Notes under the pieces: generated by a model
Told to the model about the DNA's origin: nothing
What the model saw: the letters and a program-made list of their open reading frames with translations, nothing else
The model's database searches: none
Program-made: the position numbers and the translations under genes
In this document: positions 33,149 to 45,456 of the stretch, piece after piece
Layout: each line of letters begins with the position of its first letter
Position numbering within the stretch: position 1 is the stretch's first letter
From: Venturia oleaginea
Lineage: Eukaryota; Ascomycota; Dothideomycetes; Venturiales; Venturiaceae
Reading direction: 5' to 3'
Assembly (NCBI GenBank): GCA_013176395.1
Contig: JABMLP010000024.1
Span: forward strand, 186,001 to 250,000
DNA: 64,000 nucleotides

Positions 33149-34142
33149 TATATAATACCTCCTATAAACACGTACAAAATATTCTAATCTAGTTTTCTCG
33201 TTAAAGATATCTAGACTTGAGGGTACTAACTAGTACCTACTATTCTTCCTACTCCAAAGTTACCCACCCTCCTTAACTTCCTTCTCAAGTCTGAACTAAA
33301 ACCTGATTCACAAGTCCTTCTATTCTTACTATTCGACTCCTCGCGACTCGCGAGTATAACAAGCTTCTTTTCTCTTCTTTACTCCCTTATTCATTAGCTA
33401 TACCTTATAATCCCTCCAGGTTTGCCGTAAACCGAACAAGAAAGAATTCTAGAGCGTGTAATGGGAAAGAAAGGATACGGTATTAGGTATGAGTAAAATT
33501 TAATAAAGGACGAAGAGAACAGTAAAAAAAATAGTGACCATCCATCACCCCTACAATTACAACCCATTTTCCAGCCTCACCAGTTTAATCAAAAAGCCCC
33601 CAGTACACTCACCAACTACCCCAATACAGAATGTTCCACCCACCACAGACAACACAAAGAAAAAGACAAGGCAGACAGACGGACAGAACCAAGTACCACT
33701 TCCAATTCAATTCCAATCTCTCCAAAATAAGCTAAGAGGCAAAGGGGTAAAAAGAAAGGGCAAAACGCAAAACAGAAGATCCAGTACTTCTCCCTTCCCT
33801 GCTGCTACAACAAAGCCGCATCGAACTTAATCCGTTATCCTCCAAAAGCGCCACTGCTGGTATCTACAACAACAAACCATACGCATTGCAAACGATAATG
33901 ATAAGACTTTGTGACAAAGGGAAGGTAAAAACAAAAGCTAACTGTTGCTTCCCGCCCATTCCATCCGATGATTTGTGAAAAGAAAAAAGAGGTTCAGACA
34001 ACGCCTCCCAATGCAGAATACAATTAGTGAAGAAGGGTCTAAGAAGAAAAATGTGTGTAACCACACGACCAAGCGTGTGATGTTCCGAAACCGAGGTTGT
34101 GAGTGATGGTGTGTGCTATGCATATGATGTTGGCCCGTCAAT
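33149..34142. other. AT-rich gap, 3' flank of the KIN4-like gene
   Basis: From 33150 to 33480 the sequence is AT-rich with many TA dinucleotides and CTACTATTCTTCCTACTCC-like runs. From 33530 to 34140 it is A/C-rich and should include the 3' untranslated region of the - strand kinase gene. No gene was seen. Confidence 0.5.
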
Positions 34143-37100
34143 CTACTCTCCACCGCGCGACTTCCCTGATCTCAGCCTGAAAAAGTCCATGACTCGCTTC
34201 GCGCGGCCTCCTGACCCATTGCCTTCGTTTTCATAGCCACCCGGAAAGTTTCGGTGCGGTTTTTGAAGAACGTTCTTGTCCTTTCTTTGCTGGGGGTACG
34301 ATTCTGGTTGATCGTATTCATGGAACCCGGTGGGATATTGTGGATAGCTATCGGGCTGCACAGAAGTGGTTGACTCGCCGTGGTAATCGCTTGGATGCTC
34401 GCGTGGGGTATCGTACGGTAGGCTTTGGTTAGATTCGTCGTGCACTTCTTGTTGTGGCTGCTGTGGGTGTGGTTGGTGTTGGTATCGATCGTGCGGCGCA
34501 GTTTGTGCGGGTGTCGGTCTCATTTGATTTGGGCTCTCGCGAGGCCTGTCGTACTGATTGTCGCCTAGAACCGGGATAGTGCTTGCTGTCGTACTCTGGC
34601 TTGGTGATGGGCTTTCCCCACGTCCAAAGGCCATTTTTGTGCGGCTGCCACTTCTGGCGCGACCTTGGCGGATGGAGCCAGACGAACTTTGTGGCGCTTG
34701 CTGGCTGTTTCTGTTCCCGCGAAATGTATCGGCAATAGAGGCAGGGATAAATGAGAATCGGCGGGAGGTTCTGTTGCTGTCTGGGGCTTGGCTAGTGCTG
34801 TTTTTGCGGCTAAAAGTAAACGATGTTCGTCTCGAATCGGTCGAGCGCCGTGGTTCTTGGGCATCATTCGGTATCGGCTTGGTCATGCTAACAGGAGGTC
34901 TCGACCGCGAGCCCTTCTCTGGCTTTTCGGTTTTGGACTGATCATTGTTAGCCTTAATGCCAAAGAAGGAAGCTCTTTTGCCAAAAAGCTTTTCACTGAA
35001 TTCTCCCACAGTGGATGATCTTTTGTGTCCCTTGCTATGGAACGAACTCCGGCCGTTTTCAACAGGAGTCTCGAGGTGGCCCGAATTGTGGTTCGAGGCG
35101 GGTTGCGCGTACGCATTGGCATCATTGGGTACTGTGGTGTATTGTTTGCCTCTTGGCTGAGAGAAGTGGCCTTGGGCTTGCTCTCTTGCGACACCGATGG
35201 CTGGTTGGCCGTAAGAGTTTCCTCGAGATCCGGGAACTCTTGAATTGGCTGACATAGAACCGCCAGTGTTAGGGCGGCCCTGGTTTGTGACCAAAACTTG
35301 AGCGACCGACTCTGAGGTAGAGCGCTGCTGATCCCGACCTGGTCGGATGAGCGGCGAGATTGTGTTTGTGTTTGGTGCAGCGGAAGACGAGGCTCGCTGA
35401 GAAGCGCGAGCTGTATTCTGGTATGCCTCATCAGCCGAAGAAACCTCGACCGGCCCTTGACTTTCGCTCCTGGCACGAGTCTTGGCCTGGGCAGTAGCTG
35501 CAGCATCGCCACGTTGCGTGGATGATTGTGGGGCGACATATTCCACCTGCACTGTCCTTCTCTTGTCTTCTCGTCTGTTCTTCTGCTTGTCTGGCTGGTC
35601 CACTTGGCCCTGCTTTTGCACAAGACCGCCAATAACATTGGGCGCTGGAGCGTGTGCCTTGGTTGGTTCTCGGACGGAGGCGCTGCGAGCGAGATGTGGT
35701 GGTTCATACGAATCTTCTTTGGTCATGTCAGCGTTGTCAGAGGCACGGTTGATGTTTAGTGGTAACTTACCTGGGGGAACAGTGGTGTTGGCAATATCGT
35801 TCGTCGTGGTTGTGCTGCTTGTGATGAAGCCTACGACATGGGCGTACTCGCTGAGCCAGCTGTGACGGGCGACCTCGAACAAGTCCGCTCTCTTGCGTGG
35901 GTCCGGCACGAGAATACGCTTCAGCAGATCCCTTGCGTGTGGAGTCACATACTCCGGGAATGTCAACGGTGTAGACACGATATATTTGTACAAAAGGTTG
36001 ATGTTGTCACCCTCTGGATTGGCCGGATCGTCGTCGAATGGAAGGTAGCCGGCGAGCATGGCGTACTACACAGAGATTAGCCATGATAATTGAATGTGCA
36101 CGTATGCGCGCTTGACCTACCAAAATCACACCGCAACTCCACACATCTACCTTTCGGCCAGTGTAGAGAGAGTCGCTGACCACCAATTCAGGCGCCGCAT
36201 AGCAAGGACTACCACAGCTGGTTTGCATCAGATCCCCTCTTCGGTGGCCATCGTCTCGCACTGTGTCCAAGCCCATTTTCTTCACAAAGTCTCGGTTACC
36301 CAGATTGTACTCAATTTCTTCGCCCAACTCGTCGTTTGAGTTGAAAGTATTGGCGAAGCCGAAATCTGTAATGATAATGTTCCGATTGCGATCGAGAAGC
36401 AAGTTCTCCAATTTGAGATCGCGGTGCACAATACCCTTCTTGTGCAAATACCCAACGCCAGAAACGAGCTGGGCAAAAAGTCTCCGAGCCGCGTTATCTT
36501 TAAGAAATCGATGCTGCAGAATGTAGTCGAATAGTTCTCCTCCGGAAGCATATTCCAGAATGATACCAATGTGCCTTTCCGTCTCGACCATTTCGTGTAA
36601 TCGCACAATGTTTGGGTGCTGGAGTCCGCGAAGAATCTGGATCTCGCGGTAGATCTTGGGAAGTCGACTCGGGTTGGATCCAAGAGTCTCACGCCGTATC
36701 AGCTTGATAGCGACTTGAACACCACCATCGCGCTTCCATCCCATCTTGACTTTTCCGAACTCTCCTTCTCCAAGCGTTTGGCCGAGAATGTACTCGCCAA
36801 ATCGCGTCTCCTTGACTCGTCGCTCAGACTTGTCTTGACGCGTCCTCGGCGCACTGTGGCCACTGCCATCTTGCATGCCGTCGCCGCCGGCCGAATTCGA
36901 CTGACCCGTGTTGGAGGAGCTCATGTCATCGGAGACATGCATTGGTCGCGATTCGGCGATACGTGCCCGCTCGCGATCGAGATCGTCTGCTGGGTCGTCA
37001 ATGACGAGACGATTGATTACTGTGCTATCTTCACGTGGAAGATCTGTTCCCATGGGCGGCTGGCCAACGGCAGACTGTGAGCGACTGTGACCGGGTGAGG

Positions 37101-37644
37101 GGTTGGAGCGTCCTGAGGAGCCGGTCTCCTTTCGATTTACCGATTCTTCAGCTCTTCGTCGACCTTGGGCGGCATTCGCCGCGGCAGCTCTCTGGTATGC
37201 TTCTGCCTCTTTCATGTAGGCAGCGGATTCTCGTGACGAGCCGCCCTGTATCCTTGTCGGATTAGGCGGTGTAGACGTGCCTGTCTGATTGTGTTGGTAA
37301 GAGGAGGTCCTCGGAGGCGGAATGGGACCACCAGGGGAATGAGTGGATGAGGCAGCAGGAGCGTTCATTGAAATGGCAGGGGAGTTGTTTTCAGACGGGG
37401 CTAGCGGTAAGGCTCTGGGTGTTGTCATTGTCGAGTTGCTTGACTCGACGGGAGAGTGATGTGTTGTCGATGTCTGGGGACTTGCGCCATTGCTCGGACG
37501 AACAGGTTTTCGTGATGAAGCAGCAGCAGCAGAATTGGGCTGCGAATTGGAGGTTGGATAGTAGAGTTGCGGGTTGTGGGTCGAGTTTTGGTACTGTCGA
37601 TTGGTGGAAGTGGATATCGGGGAGACGGTCGAGCCTGAAGACAT
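34143..37644 (-). CDS. KIN4: KIN4-like serine/threonine protein kinase
   Basis: The product is about 1148 aa in two exons: 37644-36121 and 36065-34143. The 55-nt intron lies inside the kinase domain ([17 protein letters not shown]). The ~315-residue N-tail is Ser/Pro-rich. The kinase domain (about 320-620) shows [15 protein letters not shown] (P-loop), VAIKLI (catalytic Lys), [15 protein letters not shown] (HRD) and TDFGFAN (DFG). It has a long activation-loop insertion with [12 protein letters not shown] and then [17 protein letters not shown]. This insertion and activation loop resemble yeast Kin4/Frk1, which restrain mitotic exit when the spindle is mispositioned. The ~520-residue C-tail is Ser/Gln-rich with basic clusters. 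A perfect GTAAGT donor at 35770 with a TTTGGTCAT-side AAAG acceptor could remove 54 nt in frame. The start at 37644 ([11 protein letters not shown]) is preferred to an ATG at 37749. Confidence 0.87.
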
Positions 37645-39711
37645 TGTCCGAGATGGGTCGGACTCTTTTTCGTAGTTGTGTCGTGAATTGAGATGTGTGG
37701 TCTCGATATCAGAGTGTATCTTGGACGCGAAGGGATATTGTCTAAGCAATTAGACGTGCAGCGCTGAGCTGCAGTAGTAGCCTCGTAGCGACGGGAATGA
37801 TATGATGGTATCGACTGGGTCAATTATTTCTCAGGCGCGCGACAGCGACGGCGACGGCGGCAACAACAGCAGCAGCAGCAGCAACAGCAGCAACAACAAG
37901 CACACGGCAGCGAACCTCTGGACGGCCGCTTCCTCTGGGCCGGCGAGCGAGAGGTGTTGTTGGGGACGTTAGGGAGTTACAGTGCCCGATGTTAAGCTGG
38001 CCTCTGGCTCCTTTGGCTCTGGCTGCACAGCTGGAATGTCGGTCGGCGTATTGCTCGGTCTCGGGTTGGTGCTGAATGTCTCCTATTCTGAAACTGTGGC
38101 TTGGCCTCGATGCATTTACACACGGCTGCCCGAGTAGTAATAGTAATAATAACTGTCCAAGTCGTTCGTGAAAAGAGAACATGCCCGACTTCGACTTGCC
38201 CTATATCAAGCCGCTCTAATACCGCAATCTTTGTCCACACAGTCGTATCCCGGCTCGCTCACGTCTTTGACGGCTGGCTCGATACCTACAAGCACTCTGT
38301 TTCATTTCGGCCGTGCTATGAACAAGTGTCAGTCCTTTGTATATGAGGCCTTTGTCGACTCGTGTGCTTTCGGCTCACGCGACCAACTGAGAAGCACCGC
38401 TCCCAGTGTCTGATACACGAACCACATGTGATATTGCAATGAACATCTCGGCTGATAGCAAATCATCACCCTGGCCGCTCTCTGGCATGTTCCCACTAGA
38501 GACCCATGGAGGACATCACTTCGGACCGGCCTGCTAACGTGTCGCCCTCTTATTATCCACTTCATTCCCCCGTTGGCAACAACAATATCGACATGTCTGC
38601 AAGAAACACCATCGCTTCAGCGGGCTGAGGGCGTGTATGCACCGGTGTCCTGCCTTGCCTCAGCATTATTGCACTACTCGTAATTTCTCGTCAGAACACA
38701 CAAATCTTTGTTGTCATGCAGTGCTGCAGGGTTCATCGTCGTGTCCGGGATCAATCAACATAACAACTTCTAGAAGCCTCGCTGATTTAGCCAGGATTGG
38801 TTTGCAAAAACAACAACATCAAAGATCCAATATTTCCGGGTGCGCCACCCGTCGTCCTGTGCCATAGAACAATTCGGTCCTTCCAGAGCCTCACCAGGTT
38901 TCCCCGTCAGCTCAAGCGCTATTCTAGGAGTAATTCCAAAAGAGGATCTTTACTGCCGTTTCGGAGCTGTATGGACCACTCCTAACCTGCCACTCCCCGC
39001 CTATACTACCCGCATTATTACTCAAATCTATGATCGATCTAGATTGCGCAAGAGGGTATATTCGACGACATATAGGTGCTCCGCTACACCGAGGATGGTT
39101 ATAATTCAGATAATATCGTGTCAACAACGTCTAACTTCGTCCACTATTGTCTCAGCCTTGCAGTGCTGCCTGTCTGCAGTAAATGTGGTATTGCCGCCGA
39201 TCGGACAAACTGTCCAGCCTTGTCTCTTCTTCAGTGAGCGCTGCTGCTCGCCATGTACGGTTACACCCTGTCCGTTCTTGAATCAAGTTGCCCGTTGCTG
39301 ATTGGCGCAGAAGTCGAAACACAGTAAGAAGGAAGTCAACAGCAAGCCTCTCGTAGACGTTCTCTAATAGGAGGTACCTCCTAGACCATCTTCGCTGAGT
39401 TTCGACAACCACAGCTGGTTTAGCCTTAATATTCTGGTTGTTGCAAAGACGTTGGAACGCTAAAAGTTAATTTGAGACTTCTCACCACAAAATCGCACTC
39501 CTCTACGACCGTCAAACCCGCTAACGGCCCCTTGCTGCAACTACCCATTCCATCACAATTTGTTTATTTTCCGATTCCGTACCAAAAAACAATTGTTGTT
39601 GTTGTCAAGACGCCCAAGTATGATTTTGTCCTCCCAAACAATCTCTGCCATCGACGTACTCTGGACTGAAAATCACGATAATGCGATTGCGACGTCGAAT
39701 TCCACACTGCC
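37645..39711. other. Divergent intergenic region
   Basis: It contains the 5' leader of the KIN4-like gene, with a CAA/CAG and CGG-type trinucleotide run at about 37850-37905. Short open frames here on both strands have no recognised domain. The start of the zinc-finger-like gene lies at the right end. Confidence 0.5.
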
Positions 39712-41351
39712 ATGTCGATCGCTTCATCTGAACAAGATTTATATGACGAGGAGGGGTTTCTGATCGATTCGCCGAAAAAGAACAACAACGAGCCTACCCC
39801 TATGCAAGAAACGCCACCCCATTCAATGTCCACGCCTCCTACTGCATATTTTCATTGTCCCATTCACCTCTACAACCCGACATTGAATGGTTGCTCGCCA
39901 GCCGGATTTAGCAACATCACTAACCTAAGGTAAGTAAACCCCATTCCATAGATTTGAACTATGAGAGTAGTGGCTGATTTGTTCTTATAGACTTCATTTG
40001 ATCTGGTTTCATGGGCCGCAAGTACAGATCACGGACACTAGAACATTGTTTTCACAGGAAATGTTTGAAAACATGCCGGATTGTGTGCCGACTTTCGAGC
40101 AGAGGGAGTTTTTGAGCTGGTATCAATTGAATGCGTATTTTTGTCCTGGGCGCGAGGCCCCGGAGTCGCCTTGTAAGTCAGTCTTTTAATTGCATGCAAA
40201 GGGGAGAAAGAAAGGGGAGAGAATCTAGTCTAGTCGAGGACAATTGACCTACTCAGAACTGCCACCTCAAAGGTGAGCACGCTGAGTACGCCCATGTCTT
40301 CCAATCTATCATCAATCTTTCTAATCGGCCGCATCTGTTCTACGGCCCCAGTCATCTTCACTTTGTATTGCACTAACTATGACCAACTACCAGACGTCAA
40401 CAATGAACTAGCCCCCAACAAGATACCTCGTCAGGTTATAGAAATCCCCATTCGAACAACATCAAAGGACAAGATCACTTGTCAAGTCCGACCCAAGCTT
40501 CGGACGAGCCGGAATCGAATGCGCATCCAGGACTTGCGATCAGATTCAGTAGCTGTTGCCAGCAGGACTTCGAGTCCTGATGCGGACTTGCAGCATCGTG
40601 TTATTGAGGAGGTTCTGGAGGATTGCACTCGGCCAGGTAGGTCATGATAGATCTTCTTCATTCCAGGAGTAGATCTGGAATGTTAACAATTTGCCCAGCG
40701 CTAATTTTCATTCAAGATCGCCCAAGCGCTCAAGCCCAACCGCGGGAATACCAATACGCAGAACAGCTAGAGGCCATACCTGAAGAGGATGGCGAAGAGT
40801 CAAAAATTGTAGTCAAGCCTTCCGGCAGCACGCGACATCATGACAGCTTCGACCAACTGAATCCTTTGTCACAAAGCTCAATCACCCCATTTGAGGCAAT
40901 CGTCTCCACTCTTGATGCTAAACTATTTCGCCGGAAACTGAACGATATGCTTCACGGTTCGCCAATTTCTCAACACTCGCGCACTGCTTCATCTTGTACT
41001 CAAGTCGACGACGATGACCACATCTCACTCATCGATGAAACAGAAGAATCCGAGGAGGAAGAATATCACCAAAGACTCCGACGCGGTCCTTCCTTCACTG
41101 AAAGTGAAATCGAAGAGTGGTATGGTGAGCAACGAGACAATGGCCCAATGTCGGCCATACAGAGTCTCTCGGCAGATCTAGGTTCACACCGATTCAACGA
41201 AGATGCCTGTGTTCTCTTTATTAAAATGGAAAAAAGCTTGGATGATCTTCGATTGAAACATACTGGATCCTCGGAGCTGATTGAGGAGGCAAAGTGGCGA
41301 TTGGCCAGCATCATGAAAGAGATGTGTCGAGAGTCTGTCATTGGGGATTGA
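39712..41351 (+). CDS. Unknown protein with degenerate zinc-finger-like N-terminus
   Basis: I do not recognise a named family. The five-exon model is 39712-39929, 39991-40172, 40273-40350, 40394-40636 and 40699-41351, about 457 aa, and the frame holds throughout. Intron 2 needs an AAAG acceptor; its earlier CTCAG would create a stop. The N-terminal half has Cys/His spacing resembling a C2H2 finger (YFHCPIHLYNPTLNGCSPAG, then NLRLHLIWFH). Further conserved-looking Cys and Trp follow (FEQREFLSWYQLNAYFCPG, then CEHAEYAHVFQSIINLSNRP). The C-terminal ~250 residues are acidic and Ser-rich (SLIDETEESEEEEYH) with a helical end (LIEEAKWRLASIMKEM). The similarity to fungal proteins with degenerate fingers is inference. 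Confidence 0.7.
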
Positions 41352-41968
41352 AGCAGGCGTGCCGACCCCCCGCCTAACATTCACCGTCTAGAGTCGCCGG
41401 ATACCAAGTAGTCTGCAGACTTAGCTTCTACCGCCGGCGAGCTCTCCCGGCCTCGATAGACTCGTGCTCCCGTTACACGTGAGGGTTGAAGCAGGGTTTC
41501 AACAGGGCTACGGAAGAAAGCCCAAGATGGAAAAGGGATACGGAGATATCGCGGAGTCTCAAGTAAGCCTTTTACTCCCTACTTTGGAAAATTATACAGA
41601 AACATGACTTAAGCGAGGGACTCCCGCCAGGCTGGATGCTAGCATACACGCTACGGAGTACAATCCGACGTCGGATTAACGCCCTCACGCCTACTCTCCC
41701 TAACCTAACTCGTCCTAGCGGCGGACTGTTGGCACGCCTGGATTGGAACCTGCTTTTTGTGGGAGGGACTTTGCAAATCGGTACGACACTTTCAAGTCGG
41801 AGTTGAGGGTGGAAAAGTCTAGGAGATTTTCCGAGGTTCAAATTGCCACTGACTTGTTGATGCGCATTCGTATGTATGTATTCAATAATATATTCGTACC
41901 GGCGAGTATTACTACTATTTCAAAAAGTGGTTTTTTCGTTGTTGTTTTTCACCCCTGTCTATGTATTT
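41352..41968. other. Intergenic 3' flank
   Basis: Intergenic sequence after the zinc-finger-like gene. No gene or RNA was recognised. Confidence 0.4.
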
Positions 41969-42205
41969 GATAATCAATTGAAGGGACCTAAAATTTCGAG
42001 TTTTGAGAGACAATCTTCAGAATAGAGGTATGGCTCAGGACCACGCAATGCTACCACTACTTCTAGATTTGCATCGGAACCATGGTATGGGATAATCAAA
42101 TGAAGGTAAAATTTAGATTTTCGACAATGTTAGGAATATAGGTATGGCTCAGGACCACGCAATGTTACTACTACTGCTTCCGGATACTTATCGCAACCAT
42201 GGTAC
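41969..42205. repeat. Tandem duplication, unit about 120 bp
   Basis: Copy A is 41969-42090 and copy B is 42091-42205. Both begin GATAATCAA-TGAAGG, contain AGGTATGGCTCAGGACCACG followed by CAATG, and end ACCATGGTA. They differ by scattered substitutions and small indels. Confidence 0.85.
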
Positions 42206-42299
42206 GCGGGGTTGGAGGAGTCTTGGCTTGAAAATCAACAATAAAAGGCCGCTCCGCTCTTCAAATTATTGCTTCTCTCCTCAACATTATCGATCACTG

Positions 42300-42430
42300 C
42301 ATTCTTCGTCAGCTAATATCGACCAAAGACTCTTCATCAACATCACTCTCGACTAAAGACGCTTCATCGACATCGCTCTTCACGATGTCGACCGAAGACG
42401 CTTCATCAACATCACTCTCGACCCAAGTCC
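42300..42430. repeat. Short tandem repeat, GACGCTTCATCAACATC type
   Basis: About three to four imperfect copies of a 30-42-bp unit built from TCGAC-AAAGACGCTTCATC and ACATCACTCTCGAC. Copies lie near 42330, 42350, 42393 and 42410. The short + frame 42385-42582 starts inside it and encodes SSTSLST-type repeats. Confidence 0.75.
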
Positions 42431-42903
42431 CACCAGCCAACTCAATTATTGCGAGCTTATTCACTAGGGACAGCACGCGTTGTACTTCAGACTGGAGACG
42501 GTTCTCGGGGATGAAGAACTCCGATTGGGCTTGGGATTGTTATAATGTGGAGGATGAGGGAATCAGGATCGCCATTCTTTGAATTACATATTCATCTTTT
42601 TTGGGGAGGAATTTGTGCCACTTGTTTTGATCTACGGTTCGTGAGTTGAGATTGGTGTTGGTTTGGATATTGCTGCTGAGTGAATGGGTTCGTGGAGGTG
42701 GAGGTGGAAGTGGGATTGGTGTGTTCTTAGATTGGTTGATTGAAGAAAAGCCGATGGTTGGCCTCTGTTTGATGGATGTATAGATCCACGGCACTTCCAT
42801 TACTCGATCTCATCCTCGCGAGGCCCTATTCCATTTCTCCTCGGCCTTCAAACTAGATCTTACAAACCCTCCCCTCCATCCCTTCAACAAATCTCAATAC
42901 CCC

Positions 42904-43672
42904 CTATCTCCTCCTAACCCAAACCTCCCCCTCCTTCTCCTTCTCCCCCGTATCCCTAACCTCAACCTCCCACAATTTAAGTCTATACCCCCCTCTATCC
43001 GCACTCCCGGTGAACAAATCAAAACCCCACTCGTGCTTTGGACATGTTATCCCGGCACTTAGGACGATGCCGAAGTCTTCGATGTCGAAGGGGGTGCCGT
43101 TGGAGAGGGGGTAGGAGGAGTGGGGGCATTTCTGGGGGGAGAGGTTAGTATGGGGAAGAGGGGAAGAGGGGAAGAGGGGAGGGGGTAGAGGTTTGATAAT
43201 AGTAGAGTTGTAAATGGGTAGTAACTCATCACAACTCTTCTACACGCATCTACGAAGCTGATTCCCATTCCTTCCTATTATCAGATCTTGGCCTTTCGTT
43301 TGATACCTGCGGGCCTGGCGATTGGGGAAAAAAGTGAAATTGTATGATCAGGGAGGGACTACAAACATTATCCACCGCATGAAATTTCCCATTGTACCGG
43401 AAAACAAGAACCTGCTCTCCGCGCCGAAGGCTCGATGTAATTTGATCCTCGGGATAGGTGGATAATTGCGTAACCTCCTTATCACCATTTCCCGGACCAG
43501 ACAGCGAGAAGACTTTACAGCCTGGGATCGCTGTCGAGTTGTCGTTTTCGCATTTCGTTGCTGTTGTTGGGTCTGATAATGTTATCGTTCCTGATTTTGT
43601 GATGTTGGGATATGAGGAGGCGAGACCGACGGAGAACCATGTTTTCTCTTCTTTTGGAGAGGGCGAGGTCAT
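42904..43672 (-). CDS. Rieske [2Fe-2S] domain protein
   Basis: The product is about 177 aa in two exons: 43672-43367 and 43131-42904. The joint falls between HAVDN and KCPHSS, phase 0. The 235-nt intron is long for this window but has CTAAC near its acceptor (CCCCCCAG). Both halves of the cluster-binding motif are present: CPHSSYPL (Cys-x-His) and CPKHEWGF (Cys-x2-His). The C-terminal YRLKLWEVEVRDTG is usual for nitrite-reductase small-subunit-like Rieske proteins. It is a stand-alone single-domain protein of the NirD-like type, probably an electron-transfer or oxygenase-associated ferredoxin. There is no signal peptide. Its partner is unknown, and no nitrite-assimilation gene lies nearby. 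Confidence 0.85.
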
Positions 43673-44089
43673 TAGGGACTGGGATGGGTTTTGGCGTAGT
43701 TTGGTGGTGAAGAGTCATAGTAGGTACTTCGAGAATTGGCGAAGATAGAAGGGTGGTGCACGGCCATTCTGGAAACTACTGTTTCCATTCTCTAACTTAC
43801 ACAGTTCATGGACAGGGAAATCTCCGTTGATTCAAGGAGTTTGTAGATTTGTGCTTCAGAAGTAATGGAGGTGGGATATTTCGCTGGAAATGCTGGGAAA
43901 AGTTAGCAGATAGCCCCCGAGAAAAGATGTGAAGCGCTGCCTCAATCATGGGCAACCGTCAAGACAGGAAAGCCTTCCCACCAATCCTCTCTTTGTTAAA
44001 CCTAGGAGAGCCGACAAATTCCTGATCTTGACAATAGCTTTGGGAGCTGCGCAAGTCAGTAGAAACTTCCGTCGACAGAGATGCTTACG
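43673..44089. other. Intergenic
   Basis: 5' flank of the Rieske gene. Nothing further was recognised. Confidence 0.4.
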
Positions 44090-44650
44090 TCAACGTGCAC
44101 CTCGATGAGCTCGCGCACACATCCACACCGTCACCATTGTAGTAACCACACTGGCCACTATCGCAACAATAATCCCAATACTCACCAGCTTCTCAGGTTC
44201 CCTCTTTCCACCCCCAATCCCATGAGAGTGCTCTCCAAAATTACCAGGCATCACCGAAGAAATTGTGATTTGCGATGAATAGTACGTTGGTATCGAGTTC
44301 TCCCCAGTCGCTATCTTTGTGCCCACAGCCAGAGCAGGAGGAATAAGAAAGACAGTAGTAACCACAGAAACATAACCAGGAAATGGCTCGGAAGATGTCC
44401 AAATGACCACAATCGTTTCCGGAAGGGTCAAAATAAATTTCATGGGGTGCTATATAAGCACGAGAGTAGCTGGAGCCAGAAAAATGGTATCGTCCTCCCG
44501 GAAGAGGAGCGGTATACAGCGGCAGTCGTAGTGGAAAGGCCCACCATTCGAATGGCTGTGGCGGTGATTGGATTTGCTATGGCCGTCCCGTCGGCTGCAA
44601 GTCAAATAGTTCCAGCTTGAGTTGCGCAGGTAATTGCCATTGTGTTTCAT
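44090..44650 (-). pseudogene. Possible remnant of a single-pass membrane protein
   Basis: The frame 44443-44090 encodes a Ser/Thr-rich ectodomain-like stretch and one clear membrane segment (LVSIGIIVAIVASVVTTMVT), then a short basic tail (ARAHRG). Upstream, between 44650 and 44460, a different frame reads ITCATQAGTI, a TGA, then ADGTAIANPITATAIRMVG and a second stop. The layout resembles the fungal secreted, membrane-anchored proteins with a Thr/Ser stalk, but the breaks cannot be removed with canonical introns. Either it is decayed or its exons are wrongly placed here. Confidence 0.3.
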
Positions 44651-45456
44651 CGTAATAGAGAAGCAGTGCCAGTAGACTGCCGGGCAGTCATCGTGCTGAT
44701 ATATTTATAGCCCGGTATGAGAAAGCCAGTCGAGGAGCAGTAGTTGTCGTAAATTTTCGTGGCAGCAGCCACATTAATGGCGACATTTTTCTCACAATTG
44801 AGAACAATAATTTCCTTGATGTGATCGTGAGCCTTGGTTATAAGACCGGTTCTGCAAATACACTGTTTCCACCTATTAATGGGACGGGTACGTTATCTTC
44901 ACAATCCGAGAGCAGCATACAGCAATGGTATTGCATCTCAGAGCTACCCTGACCGACCCTCCACGCACGTTATCGTTGTAGGGGTAGGTAGCGAGAAGTA
45001 CGAAGGCGATGATTGCACTTCGTTTGTGCATGTTGATTGAGCGCGATGGTGATATACATAGGAATAGACTGAGAGCATCGCTCTTTATCTCGCGTTCATG
45101 TTGTCTGATCGCCGGAGGCGCAGTACATACAAATTTAGCGTCTCCATTCTTTATGCCTTCATTCGGACTGAAACTTCGCTGTGGCACTGTTGGACCAATT
45201 GTAAGCACTTTAGACATCGCCACGAATCATGGGGTTTTTCCGTGTACCTGTGGGTCGAAGGTCGTTAATTCGTGCCATTTTTGTGTATCGTATCTACCTA
45301 TTAAGTGAAGCCATAAGACATTACTCTTTTCAGAGCAATTGTTGGCTCTGAAAGACCATTTTGATTTCATCGTGACGCCATGTTATTCCCAGTACGCCAG
45401 CAATGCCCGTCCCAAACGCCATCAGCTCTCATCTCATTCATGCATTTGCATGGACC
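44651..45456. other. Intergenic
   Basis: Short overlapping open frames on both strands (44876-45223 - and 45009-45308 +) show no domain. Confidence 0.4.

Noticed and set aside
34558..34941. + strand ORFs antisense to the KIN4-like gene (also 35482-35865 and 36616-37080)
   Set aside because: Composition follows the Ser/Gln-rich coding strand; no domain.
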